NCBI GenBank assembly: GCA_023432805.1
Contig: JAEYUG010000054.1
Location: forward strand, 1-62,035
Direction: 5' to 3'
DNA from: Bacteroidota bacterium
GTDB taxonomy: Bacteria; Bacteroidota; Ignavibacteria; SZUA-365
DNA: 62,035 bases
Part shown: piece after piece, positions 20,372 to 28,393 of the stretch
Numbering within the stretch: position 1 is the first letter of the stretch
Layout: each line of letters starts with the position of its first letter
Position numbers and translations under genes: made by a program
Notes under the pieces: model-generated
Told to the model about the DNA's origin: nothing
Seen by the model: the letters and a program-made list of their open reading frames with translations, nothing else
The model's database searches: none

Positions 20372-20438
20372 GTCAACAATCTCCTGATAATTGTGAGGTC
20401 AGCTCCCGGAAACCGCGGTGCAGCCGGAAACCGGGCCA

Positions 20439-20467
20439 ATTATAGCGAAGGTCGCTACACCAGTCAA
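20439..20467 (-). promoter_or_regulatory. Near-consensus sigma-70 promoter
   Basis: On the minus strand, TTGACT (20467-20462) and TATAAT (20444-20439) are spaced by exactly 17 bp. Transcription would start near 20432, giving a leader of about 60 nt before the DUF2795 gene. The leader contains a repeated CCGGAAACCG/CGGTTTCCGG motif on the two sides of CTGCACCG. Confidence 0.85.
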
Positions 20468-20503
20468 GTCCGATCACTGCTTGTTTGTTCCCGCATGCCA
20501 TGA

Positions 20504-21037
20504 TCAGGTCCCGGACCCCGCGGCCTTTGCGAAGGTTCGCTGCGATTTTTCGATGGCCTTGCGCGCCTGGTTTGCACCGCTCCATCCGAAACTCACGGTC
20601 GCCTTGCCCTCCAGCTCCTTGTAGCTAGTGAAGAAATGCTCGATCTCGACCAGCAGATGTTTGGGCAATTGACGGATGTCGCTGATCGGCGAGTAGGTCG
20701 GATCATTGATGGCAACGGAAATGATCTTGTCATCGGAACCCTTCTCGTCGCGCATGCGGAGAATGCCGACGGGACGCACTTCGACAAGCACGCCAGTGTG
20801 CAGGGGCTGATCGATGAAGATCAGCACATCGACGGGATCGCCGTCCTCGTACAGCGTACTGGGTATGAAACCGTATGCCGCCGGGTAGTGCATGGAGGAA
20901 TACAGGACGCGGTCGAGCTGGAACACGCCGAGTTCGAGATTGTACTCGTACTTGTTGCGGCTTCCCTTCGGGATTTCAACGACCGCGTTCACAATGGCCG
21001 GTGAATGTTCGCCGGTTGGGACGTACTTGAGGTTCAT
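20504..21037 (-). CDS. ppa: Inorganic pyrophosphatase (class A)
   Basis: A 177-residue soluble pyrophosphatase hydrolysing PPi to two phosphates, which pulls biosynthetic reactions forward. Family residues are present: the EIPKGSRNKYEY substrate segment, YGFIPSTLYEDGDPVDVLIF with the DxDPxD metal motif, and the FFTSYKELEGK Tyr-Lys pair. The ATG (MNLKYVP) overlaps the stop of the MetS-like gene by 4 nt (ATGA), so translation is coupled to the transporter genes. Confidence 0.95.
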   Translation of the reverse strand: MNLKYVPTGEHSPAIVNAVVEIPKGSRNKYEYNLELGVFQLDRVLYSSMHYPAAYGFIPSTLYEDGDPVDVLIFIDQPLHTGVLVEVRPVGILRMRDEKGSDDKIISVAINDPTYSPISDIRQLPKHLLVEIEHFFTSYKELEGKATVSFGWSGANQARKAIEKSQRTFAKAAGSGT

Positions 21038-21153
21038 GAACGGGTCTCGTCTTTTTCGAGGGGCTTGCGCATCACTTTGAAGAAGAAGTACAGGGTGAAC
21101 GACAGAACCACGAACCAAGTGGTCAGCATCATGATGAGTCCGCTTGTTGTCAT
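21034..21153 (-). CDS. MetS-like small subunit of an NSS transporter
   Basis: A 39-residue single-span membrane protein: MTTSGLIMMLTTWFVVLSF then TLYFFFKVMRKPLEKDE. It fits the MetS class of tiny subunits encoded next to neurotransmitter:sodium symporters; MetS is required with MetP for methionine uptake in Corynebacterium. Its ATG overlaps the symporter stop by 4 nt and its stop overlaps the ppa ATG by 4 nt, which sets the start firmly. Longer in-frame reading is contained in the symporter gene and is not meaningful. Confidence 0.85.
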   Translation of the reverse strand: MTTSGLIMMLTTWFVVLSFTLYFFFKVMRKPLEKDETRS

Positions 21154-22805
21154 GCTCGTCCTCCTTGCGTCGCGAGCTGTCGGCGGCGTTTGAATGCAAT
21201 ATGCACAGCAGCGGCGATGCCGAGAAATGTAAAGACCAGCAGTGTCCGCGAGGCATCCTGGATGAAGATGGGTGTGGGATGCCCGTCGACGAACCACCGC
21301 AGATCGTCCACACCCACGTGGAGGATGGTACCGATGACGCTGTCGCCGGCAAAGGACCAGCCATCACCAGAGAACAGTGCTGCAAATGCGGACGCCCACA
21401 CTCCATCCGAGGGTTTGAACACCGCACCGATGAAAACGGCGAGCAGGAATGTGGGGGTCACGTACTTGATGATGTACTTGTAGATGTGCGGAATCTTCAT
21501 GTCGGCACCTCGGTTGATTTCATCCCACGCCTTGTCCATCCCGAACACCCATGCGAAGACGACGGCTTCCGCAAGGGCGAACACGAAGAGGGAGAACGTG
21601 CCGACCCAGTAGTCGTATTCGTTGAAGGCTCCTCCTTCATACAACACCATGCATGGTATGGCCAGCAGCAGCAGCACCGCTCCGAACAGCAGGGCCGCCC
21701 GACGACGCTCCACGTTGAATTCGTCCTGCAGGAAGGCCATGATGGGCTGCCCCATGGCGAGGGAACTGGTGATGGCCGCAAAGAAGAGGAGGCCGAACCA
21801 TGCGACCCCGCCGATGGCTGCGAGAAAGGGGCCCCAGTTCTGGAAGAGCGTGGGCATCGTGCGGAAGCCCATCTCGAAGCCGACATTTGCCTGCAGCCAG
21901 TCCATGCCGAGATAGGCCACGGCGATCGGGATGATGATGGATCCGCCGAGGATGACCTCGACGAACTCGTTCATCCAGCCTGCGGAGCTGGCGTTGAGGG
22001 CGATGTCGTCGCGCTCGCGCAGGTAGCTGGCGTAGCACTGGATCGATCCCATGCCGACCGAGAGCGTGAAGAAGATCTGTCCCGCCGCAGCAAGCCAGAC
22101 CTTGGGATTTGCGAGGGAATCGAACTGCGGCGTCCAGAGGAAGCTGAGCCCGAGCATGGCGTCGTTGATCGCTCCGAACTCGCCCGCATCGAGGTTGAGC
22201 ACCATCAGGGTGAGGAAGATGCCGAAGAGAATGAGGATCGGCATGCCGATCTTGCTGGCGAGCTCGACGCCCTTGCTGAGTCCGCGCGAGAGGATGAAGA
22301 GATTGAGTGAAACGCAGATCATGAACGAAATCACAGCGGGCGAGCTGACATTGTACATGTGCCCGTCTCCCGACGCGAGGTACCAGCTAAAGAAGTGTGA
22401 CACCTCCATGCTCGACATGCCGGTGAATACACCGGTCACGGAATACCAGACGTACGCAAGCGTCCACGATTCGATATAGACGTAGTATGCGGCGATGGTC
22501 AGGTTCGAGAAGATGCCGAAGACGCCGATGTACTTGAGCATGCGGCTCTTGCCGAGTTCATGCATCGCGCCGGGTGTGGAGTGGTGACCGAAGCGGCCAC
22601 CGTGGCGCCCGATGGCCCATTCGATCCAGAGCAGCGGAATGCCCATGAGAACGAACGATACCAGATAGGGAATGATGAAGGCACCTCCGCCATTGGCGAC
22701 CGCCTGAGCGGGGAAGCGGAGGAAGTTGCCGAGTCCGACGGCATTGCCGGCAACCGCCAGCACGAGCCCGACACGTGAACCCCAGTTCTCAGTTTGCTTG
22801 CTCAT
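21150..22805 (-). CDS. Neurotransmitter:sodium symporter (NSS) family transporter
   Basis: A 551-residue transporter with about 12 helices. TM1 carries the hallmark sequence GLVLAVAGNAVGLGNFLRFP, which forms the sodium and substrate site, followed by NGGGAFIIPYL. Later landmarks include GQIFFTLSVGMGSIQCYASY (TM6-7) and LLFFAAITSSLAMGQP (TM8). Family members move amino acids or related amines with Na+. The substrate cannot be read from sequence; a MetP-like hydrophobic amino-acid role is possible given the MetS partner. The start at 22805 (MSKQTENWGSR) is preferred over ATG 22817 because AGGAG abuts the latter but lies 12 nt from the former. Confidence 0.9.
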   Translation of the reverse strand: MSKQTENWGSRVGLVLAVAGNAVGLGNFLRFPAQAVANGGGAFIIPYLVSFVLMGIPLLWIEWAIGRHGGRFGHHSTPGAMHELGKSRMLKYIGVFGIFSNLTIAAYYVYIESWTLAYVWYSVTGVFTGMSSMEVSHFFSWYLASGDGHMYNVSSPAVISFMICVSLNLFILSRGLSKGVELASKIGMPILILFGIFLTLMVLNLDAGEFGAINDAMLGLSFLWTPQFDSLANPKVWLAAAGQIFFTLSVGMGSIQCYASYLRERDDIALNASSAGWMNEFVEVILGGSIIIPIAVAYLGMDWLQANVGFEMGFRTMPTLFQNWGPFLAAIGGVAWFGLLFFAAITSSLAMGQPIMAFLQDEFNVERRRAALLFGAVLLLLAIPCMVLYEGGAFNEYDYWVGTFSLFVFALAEAVVFAWVFGMDKAWDEINRGADMKIPHIYKYIIKYVTPTFLLAVFIGAVFKPSDGVWASAFAALFSGDGWSFAGDSVIGTILHVGVDDLRWFVDGHPTPIFIQDASRTLLVFTFLGIAAAVHIAFKRRRQLATQGGRA

Positions 22806-22918
22806 GGACGCATGCATCTCCTGCGTTCGTGATGTGATGAAGGTGGAGGCGTCCCGTCGATGAGGATGCGACGGGTATGGGGAAGGATGACGTCGAATGT
22901 ACCCAAATGGAGGGTGAG

Positions 22919-22951
22919 AAAAAACAGTGGACGGTCCGAAAACCGTCCACT
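22919..22951 (-). terminator. Terminator of the STAS-Exb-TonB operon
   Basis: AGTGGACGGT and ACCGTCCACT form a perfect 10-bp stem (22926-22951) with a six-base loop. On the minus strand it is followed by a run of six T residues (22924-22919). It lies 51 nt after the PsbP-like lipoprotein stop and before the symporter gene. Confidence 0.9.
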
Positions 22952-23002
22952 TGCCAGACATGCGCTTCCGCTCTGCTGCGGGAGAACGGGAGATGCATGC
23001 GG

Positions 23003-24049
23003 CTATTTGATGCTGATCGACCCGATCGAACGCTCGAACGAGGGGAGAAACTCCGCCTTCAGCGGCGTGAAGACATTCATGATGACGCGGGCGAATTTAT
23101 CGCCCTTCACGATGAAGTACACGCGGCTCTGCACGTTCTTCGCAGGAGCATAGGACAGGTAGAGTGCGCGCTGCCCGTCGATCCTGGTCTCGCCTCGCGA
23201 TGTCGCCTTGTAGAACTTGAGATTCTGTTCGACGAGTTTGTCGACAGTCAGGCCTTTCGCAGGGAGAATGTCGAGGTGGATCGTGCAATCCTGGCGGTAC
23301 CCGCGTACATCCATCGAGAACAGTGCCTCCCCCTTTCTGGTCGAGGGGATGGAAGGCTCGAAGTTCTCCGGGTACTTCATTGAAACGGCGAAGTTGGTGA
23401 ATGTCGCAAAGGTCGTGGATGGAAGAGCCGGATCGATTCCCGCCGCCGGTGTCTGTTCATGTGCAAGCGCAAAGGAGGCAACCACCGAATCGATGAGCGA
23501 AGCACAGGCATCAGCGTACTCGTTGAACATGCCGACATGCACGGTATAGAGCATGGAATCCTTGACGATCGCGACGCGTTCCGCACGGAGTTTCGTGTCC
23601 TTCGAATATGCACCGCTGTAGCGTACGGCTGCGGCGGCTTCCCCGGCAAGTGTGCGGCCCGAGACGCGTTCGACGGCGAATCCGGCCGCGGTGAGTTCCG
23701 CAGCGAATCCTGCGATGTGCGCATCCGCCGTTTCAAGAGAATCCATGCGGATGCGGTTGACGACCACCTGCGCACCGTCAGGTGCATTGGAGGTGGGATC
23801 GAGGAACTTTGCCGCCGCGTCCGACGTGCTCGTCACAGTGATGGTGCCGCCATCGGCATCGACGTTCCAGTTCGCTGGGTATGAAAAGCTGAAATGTACG
23901 TACGGGTCATCGTATGTTTTCCACTCGGTGATGGGCGCGATGTCCGTGCGCGACTGACACCCGGGCAGCACTGCGGCGCAGAGGATGGCAAGGGATGGCA
24001 GAACCGCCTGCCAGCGGGTGCGGGACCGTGGAATCGTCGTGAGGTTCAT
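23003..24049 (-). CDS. Lipoprotein with two PsbP/Mog1-like domains
   Basis: A 348-residue predicted lipoprotein with lipobox L28-P-G-C31 after a hydrophobic signal. The mature part looks like an internal duplication. One copy begins YVHFSFSYPANWNV (about residue 50) and another NFAVSMKYPENFEPS (about 225); each then has an SxxDSVVASF- or SFERSIGSI-like ending helix typical of PsbP-like folds. No enzymatic residues are evident. It is the last gene before the terminator and starts 34 nt after the TPR gene, with GGAGG close to the ATG. A periplasmic accessory role with the Exb/TonB genes is inference. Confidence 0.7.
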   Translation of the reverse strand: MNLTTIPRSRTRWQAVLPSLAILCAAVLPGCQSRTDIAPITEWKTYDDPYVHFSFSYPANWNVDADGGTITVTSTSDAAAKFLDPTSNAPDGAQVVVNRIRMDSLETADAHIAGFAAELTAAGFAVERVSGRTLAGEAAAAVRYSGAYSKDTKLRAERVAIVKDSMLYTVHVGMFNEYADACASLIDSVVASFALAHEQTPAAGIDPALPSTTFATFTNFAVSMKYPENFEPSIPSTRKGEALFSMDVRGYRQDCTIHLDILPAKGLTVDKLVEQNLKFYKATSRGETRIDGQRALYLSYAPAKNVQSRVYFIVKGDKFARVIMNVFTPLKAEFLPSFERSIGSISIK

Positions 24050-24083
24050 GCTGCCTCCAGGCGTGACATGAGAGTAAGAGATG

Positions 24084-25514
24084 TTATTGTCCGAGAAGTT
24101 CGAGACCCTTTCGGGCATCCTTGTTCTTCGGGTCGAGTTTGAGCACAGCCTTGTATTCGCGGATGGCATCGTCGCGCCTGCCTGACAAGGCCCACGCCTG
24201 GGCACGCCAGAGACGGGTCTGCGGGTTGTCGTCCTTGAGTTTGATCGACGTGGTCAAGGCCTCGATCGATTGCGCATACTTCTTGTCGAGGAGCAGCGAG
24301 AAGCCGACCATGCTGAATGCCTCCGCACGTTCACCACGGTACTTCTCCTCCGATCCCGTCGTGAGGGTGATGACGGATTCATACTCGCGGTGGGCTTCAC
24401 GCGTGGAATCCATCTGTGCGTAACACCGCGCAAGGAACAGATGTCCCTGCACGTATTCGGGTTTCAGGATGATGACGGCCACCAGTGCGATGCGGGCGGC
24501 TTCCCACTTCGTCTGTGCCATGTTCGACAGTGCGTAGTTGACATAGGCGCTGACTGCGTGGGGATCGAGACGGAATCTGCGTTCGAACGTCGCGGCCGCG
24601 CGTTCGTAGTTGCGCATGCGCATGAAGACGGATCCGAGCTCGCCGAGAGCATCACCGTCGGTGGAGTCTTTCGCGAGAGAGTCTTCATAGACGGACACGG
24701 CGAGGGAATCACGACCGGATTGGACGATTGCGCGCGCGAGTTGATGCAGATCGTCTCTGCTCAGCGTGTCGACAGTGCGCAGCCGCGCGTAGGCGTCGAT
24801 TGCGCGCTGCCATGCGGAGGCTGCGTATGCAACATCGGCAAGAACGCGCAACGCGCGCATGTGCTGCGGCTGGGCTACGAGGACCTGTTCAGCGACCGCT
24901 TCAGCAGCCTTGAACTGCCGGCTCGCGTAGAGAGACTCCATGTAAAGAGGACGAATGTCCGTTGCCGCTGGGTTCGCGGTCAGGTAGCGACCCAGCCATG
25001 TGGCGGCATTCCCCGGTTGTCGGGCGGCGAAGAACAGCTTGCCGAGATCAAGCATGGCGGCGGTGTTGGTGGAATCCTGCCGCAGCAGCACGAGATACAT
25101 GTCACCTGCATCGCCGTAGCGCTGATCCTTGATGTAGCATCGGGCCAGCTTATAGCGGATGTCGGGACGGATGGAATCGAGACCGAGTGCCTTTTCGTAT
25201 TGCAGGGCAGCCATCGTGGGGATGTTCTGCTTGAAGTACGTGTCTGCCAGTCCCTCCCAGGTACGTGCATCGCTCGGCGCGAGTTCGGTGGCCTGTGTGT
25301 AGATCACGGTGGCACGGTCGGTGGAGTCGACGGTAGTGTACAATCGGCCGAGCTGCAGCAGTATGGCGAGCTCTTTCGGGTTGCTCCTGAGTGCCTTTCG
25401 AAGTGTTGCTATGCTGTCGAGCGCAGTGTCTTGTGCCGAGACGTGCATCGCAATGCACGGGGCGAGCATCAGAGTCAGCACGATTGCAACCGAGCGTGTG
25501 TGGAAGTGATTCAT
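24084..25514 (-). CDS. Secreted TPR-repeat protein
   Basis: A 476-residue protein with a cleavable signal (ending MHVSAQ) and about ten tetratricopeptide-like repeats across the chain, for example LLQLGRLYTTVDSTDRATV, YKLARCYIKDQRYGDAGDMY and LWRAQAWALSGRRDDAIREY. TPR arrays are protein-binding scaffolds, here periplasmic. Its ATG overlaps the stop of the PstS-like gene by one base (TAATG), so it is translated as a partner of that lipoprotein. A TPR protein following PstS in Exb/TonB clusters is, as I recall, common in Bacteroidota. Confidence 0.85.
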   Translation of the reverse strand: MNHFHTRSVAIVLTLMLAPCIAMHVSAQDTALDSIATLRKALRSNPKELAILLQLGRLYTTVDSTDRATVIYTQATELAPSDARTWEGLADTYFKQNIPTMAALQYEKALGLDSIRPDIRYKLARCYIKDQRYGDAGDMYLVLLRQDSTNTAAMLDLGKLFFAARQPGNAATWLGRYLTANPAATDIRPLYMESLYASRQFKAAEAVAEQVLVAQPQHMRALRVLADVAYAASAWQRAIDAYARLRTVDTLSRDDLHQLARAIVQSGRDSLAVSVYEDSLAKDSTDGDALGELGSVFMRMRNYERAAATFERRFRLDPHAVSAYVNYALSNMAQTKWEAARIALVAVIILKPEYVQGHLFLARCYAQMDSTREAHREYESVITLTTGSEEKYRGERAEAFSMVGFSLLLDKKYAQSIEALTTSIKLKDDNPQTRLWRAQAWALSGRRDDAIREYKAVLKLDPKNKDARKGLELLGQ

Positions 25515-26422
25515 TACTCTTCTGGCTGTTGGAGTGATACCAGTCGAACCGGCATGGTGGCGGGCACAAGCCCTGCATTGAGGAACACCTTCTGCCCGGG
25601 CGCGCTTGCCATGTAGGTCGCGAAACCGGAAGGCACACCGCGTGATTCCGTCCGCACATAGACATGGACGGGATAGTGCAGGGGATAGATGCCCATGTGG
25701 ATGTTCGCCTGATGCAGGGCCGCGGTCACGGTCGAGCCAGTGGAGTCGATCGTGCGCACGGCGAGCACGCGCACGGTGCGTGCGGTATCGCGCAGCGATG
25801 CAACGGATACGATCCCGAGCGCCCCGCGATGTGTGCCGACATAATCGAGCACGTTGCGGTGGGAATCTGCAACGCATGCAAGGTGGGGATCGCCGTCGAG
25901 GGTGAGGAAGGTGCGCATGAGGAGTTCACAGGTTCCGCTGTTGCGTCCGGTGAGTGCGGGGAGGATGCTTCCGCTGTAGGTTGCGCGTGAGAGCGAAGCC
26001 CAATCCGTGGTGCGACCTGAAAAGACATCCCTCAATTCATTGATCGAGATGGACGCGATGGGATTGTCGGGATGGACGATGACGCCGAGCGCGTCTTCCG
26101 CCATGACGATTTCGGTCAGTGCGATGTCCGCCTTCCCGGCGACGCGGCGTTCTTCGGAATTGAGCGCCCGGTCGACGCAGATGAAGCGGACGGAGTCGTT
26201 GAGGAATTGGACGATGGCGTCGCGGGTGCTTGTGGCGATGAGGGAAACGCGGGCGTCAGGGTAGAGTCGTTCGAACTCCTCCTCCTGTCGGAGCATGACG
26301 GCATGCTGCGATTCGCAGACGAGCCCCAGCATCGTGCCTCGAGTCGGGAGTTCCTCCTGCTCCTGTGCACACGAGGCGAGCAGGAGCGGGAGGATGACGG
26401 CCACGGTGCGGAGGCTACGCAT
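25514..26422 (-). CDS. PstS-like substrate-binding lipoprotein
   Basis: A 302-residue type 2 periplasmic-binding fold lipoprotein (lipobox LLLASC, Cys18). It resembles PstS: FICVDRALNSEE (cf. the ss-S-R phosphate loop), GVIVHPDNPIASISINELRDVFSGR, GRNSGTCELLMRTF, and LHYPVHVYVRTE near the end. PstS binds phosphate for the PstCAB ABC transporter, but no such permease or ATPase lies here. Instead the gene sits in an Exb/TonB operon, so the ligand and role are open. GGGAGG lies 7 nt before the ATG. The gene overlaps its upstream neighbour by 8 nt and its downstream neighbour by 1 nt. Confidence 0.85.
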   Translation of the reverse strand: MRSLRTVAVILPLLLASCAQEQEELPTRGTMLGLVCESQHAVMLRQEEEFERLYPDARVSLIATSTRDAIVQFLNDSVRFICVDRALNSEERRVAGKADIALTEIVMAEDALGVIVHPDNPIASISINELRDVFSGRTTDWASLSRATYSGSILPALTGRNSGTCELLMRTFLTLDGDPHLACVADSHRNVLDYVGTHRGALGIVSVASLRDTARTVRVLAVRTIDSTGSTVTAALHQANIHMGIYPLHYPVHVYVRTESRGVPSGFATYMASAPGQKVFLNAGLVPATMPVRLVSLQQPEE

Positions 26423-26636
26423 TACCGTCCTCCCGATGTTGTGCACGAATCCTGGTTGTGATCGCACGGTAGATGGCAAGCAGCAGCAGCACCACACCGA
26501 AGGTCACGCGGAAATGAATGGGGAACGCACTGGTATCGACGAATCCCGCGAGGACCGCGACGCCAAAGGTGCCGGCAATCACTGCGACGGAATAGCCGAG
26601 CACAGTCCCGATCAACGATGCTGCCGGCAGTGTCAT
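26415..26636 (-). CDS. Small two-helix membrane protein
   Basis: A 73-residue protein with two hydrophobic segments (TVLGYSVAVIAGTFGVAVLAGF and FGVVLLLLAIY) and a basic C-terminus. I do not recognise the family. It is supported by context: its ATG overlaps the TonB stop by 4 nt (ATGA) and its end overlaps the PstS-like start by 8 nt, so it is locked into the reading chain of this operon. Small membrane proteins in such positions may modulate the energising complex, but nothing in the sequence shows this. Confidence 0.6.
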   Translation of the reverse strand: MTLPAASLIGTVLGYSVAVIAGTFGVAVLAGFVDTSAFPIHFRVTFGVVLLLLAIYRAITTRIRAQHREDGNA

Positions 26637-27388
26637 TGCCCGATATCCTTCAGTCTGAATTTGAAGGGGATGGAGATCCAGACGTCGATGGGTTTTTTCT
26701 GCTGCAGTGCAGGTGTGAACACCCACTGCATTGCAGCATCGATCGCCGCCTGGTTGAAGATCTCGGCATCGCTTTTCATGATCTTTGCCTTTCGGGCCTT
26801 CCCTTCCTTGTCGACCCAGACCTGCACGTAGACATTGCCCTCGAGACCGGCGCGTTGTGCGATGTCGGGATACTTCGGAGGCACCTGCTTGACGACCACG
26901 GGTTCCTTCTCGTAGGCGACGAAGTCGGGCGGGGGACCGTCGTCGAGTTTGACATCCTTCTGCATGTTTTCGTCGATCTTCAGATCCTTTTCGATCTGGG
27001 TGCCGCCACCGGTACCTTCACCAACGGGGCCGGCGACCTGGCTCATTTCCGCCTGGGTGGCGATGGTCTGTTCGGGACTGATCTCTGCGTCGGGAACGGG
27101 GATCGGGATACCGATGGTGGGTTTGACTGCGGGGCCCGACACGGCGATCGCGGGTGCCGACGCATTGTCTGAAATCGATGGGGGCGGACCGAGTTCGCTG
27201 TATTTGAGGATGCGGACAGTGACGGTCGGCTCCTCCTCGGTCTGCAGATAGATCGTCAGCCAGTACCCGCCGACGCCGATGAAGTGGAACAGAATGGCGA
27301 GGATGAGTGCGAGACGCAGATGCTTCTTGTAGTTCTTCTTGAGATCGATGGCACCGTATTCGCCGGTGGCCACGGCAAGTTCATGCAT
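26633..27388 (-). CDS. TonB-family energy transducer
   Basis: A 251-residue TonB-like protein: cytoplasmic N-terminus, a single helix (LRLALILAILFHFIGVGGYWL, about 25-45), a Pro/acidic periplasmic linker, and a C-terminal TonB domain (PPKYPDIAQRAGLEGNVYVQ, KSDAEIFNQAAIDAAMQWVFTPA). TonB relays the proton-motive force from ExbB/ExbD to outer-membrane receptors. It follows the second ExbD by 9 nt. The linker lacks a long Pro-Lys/Pro-Glu array and has instead GEGTGGGTQIEKDLKIDENM. Confidence 0.92.
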   Translation of the reverse strand: MHELAVATGEYGAIDLKKNYKKHLRLALILAILFHFIGVGGYWLTIYLQTEEEPTVTVRILKYSELGPPPSISDNASAPAIAVSGPAVKPTIGIPIPVPDAEISPEQTIATQAEMSQVAGPVGEGTGGGTQIEKDLKIDENMQKDVKLDDGPPPDFVAYEKEPVVVKQVPPKYPDIAQRAGLEGNVYVQVWVDKEGKARKAKIMKSDAEIFNQAAIDAAMQWVFTPALQQKKPIDVWISIPFKFRLKDIGQ

Positions 27389-27397
27389 GTAGCCTCC

Positions 27398-27889
27398 CTA
27401 CACCGCCGCCTTCGCGATTGCGGCCTTGTCTGCTTCGAGCATGGGCGCAAGCGTGAATCGGGTGATGTTCGCAAGATTGAGTTCATCCATAACGTCCACC
27501 ATCATGATATACTTGCCTTCGCGGTCCACCTTGAGGAGCGTGACCAGCTTTGGATTGGCGCGGTTGCGCTCGATGAGCAGGGGGCGCAACTCCTTGAATG
27601 TGATTTTCTGCACGTCCTCCGTACCAAGATTCCAGTAGATGGATCCGTCGGTGGTGACACGCAGCGTGAGGAGATTCGATTCGGCCACCTCGACCTTCGT
27701 GTCGGAGTCGGGCGGAAGATTGATCTCCATGGTCTGCGGTTTGGAGAACACGGTCGTGAGCATGAAGAAGGTCAGGAGGAGGAAGGCGACATCCACCATT
27801 GGCGTCATGTCGACACGTACCGAGGTACGACGTTTCTTCTTCTTCTTGCCTTTGGCAACTTTGGGTTCACCTACATCAGCACCAGCCAT
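27398..27889 (-). CDS. exbD: ExbD/TolR-family protein (second copy)
   Basis: A 163-residue ExbD: a basic N-terminus with KKKKKRR, then the membrane anchor VDMTPMVDVAFLLLTFFML, whose Asp is the proton-channel residue of the family, and a periplasmic domain. It differs from the neighbouring ExbD in its basic leader and a longer C-terminus. Two ExbD paralogues in a row are usual in Bacteroidota Exb operons and may form a heteromeric dimer in the ExbB pore. The gaps are 11 nt upstream and 9 nt downstream. Confidence 0.92.
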   Translation of the reverse strand: MAGADVGEPKVAKGKKKKKRRTSVRVDMTPMVDVAFLLLTFFMLTTVFSKPQTMEINLPPDSDTKVEVAESNLLTLRVTTDGSIYWNLGTEDVQKITFKELRPLLIERNRANPKLVTLLKVDREGKYIMMVDVMDELNLANITRFTLAPMLEADKAAIAKAAV

Positions 27890-27900
27890 TGCGTCCTCCG

Positions 27901-28365
27901 TCAGCTGCGTTCAAGATCGGTCACGAGATTGAAGCGCGTGATACGCGTCTTCTGCAGAATGGTCATCACATCTTCGATGGGCCCATACGGAGCATCCTTG
28001 TCGCCCTTGATCACGGTGCGGAGCTTGGGATTCATGATGCGGGCCTGGATGAGCAGATCGGTCAGTGCCTTCTGATCGACCTCTACACTGGCGGCATTGC
28101 GTGCCGACTCACCAAAAAGCCGTACACGAAGACCGACGGCATCGACGCCCAGGCGGATGAGACCGTCATTCGTGACGGTGATGACCATCACATCGGATTC
28201 GGGCAGCTTGAAGGCGGAATGCGACGACGGCAGGGTGATCTGCACATCTTCGGGAGCCTTGAACTGCGTGGTCAACATGAAGAACGTCAGTAGCAGGAAG
28301 GCCACATCCACCATCGGTGTCATGTCCATCTTCACCCCGACGCGCTTCTTCACAGGTTTCTTCAT
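27901..28365 (-). CDS. exbD: ExbD/TolR-family protein (first copy)
   Basis: A 154-residue ExbD with a short basic start (MKKPVKKRVGVK), the channel helix DMTPMVDVAFLLLTFFMLTT containing the essential Asp, and a periplasmic beta/alpha domain (PSSHSAFKLPESD, KDAPYGPIEDVMTILQKTRI). It works with ExbB to convert proton flow into TonB movement. It follows exbB by 28 nt, with AGGAGAG-like bases (GGAGAGTCTGCG) before the ATG. Confidence 0.92.
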   Translation of the reverse strand: MKKPVKKRVGVKMDMTPMVDVAFLLLTFFMLTTQFKAPEDVQITLPSSHSAFKLPESDVMVITVTNDGLIRLGVDAVGLRVRLFGESARNAASVEVDQKALTDLLIQARIMNPKLRTVIKGDKDAPYGPIEDVMTILQKTRITRFNLVTDLERS

Positions 28366-28393
28366 CGCAGACTCTCCTTGGTCAGGGGTCGGA

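Noticed and set aside
25514..26422. Pst phosphate ABC transporter
   Set aside because: Only the binding protein is present; no permease, ATPase or PhoU gene is in the window.
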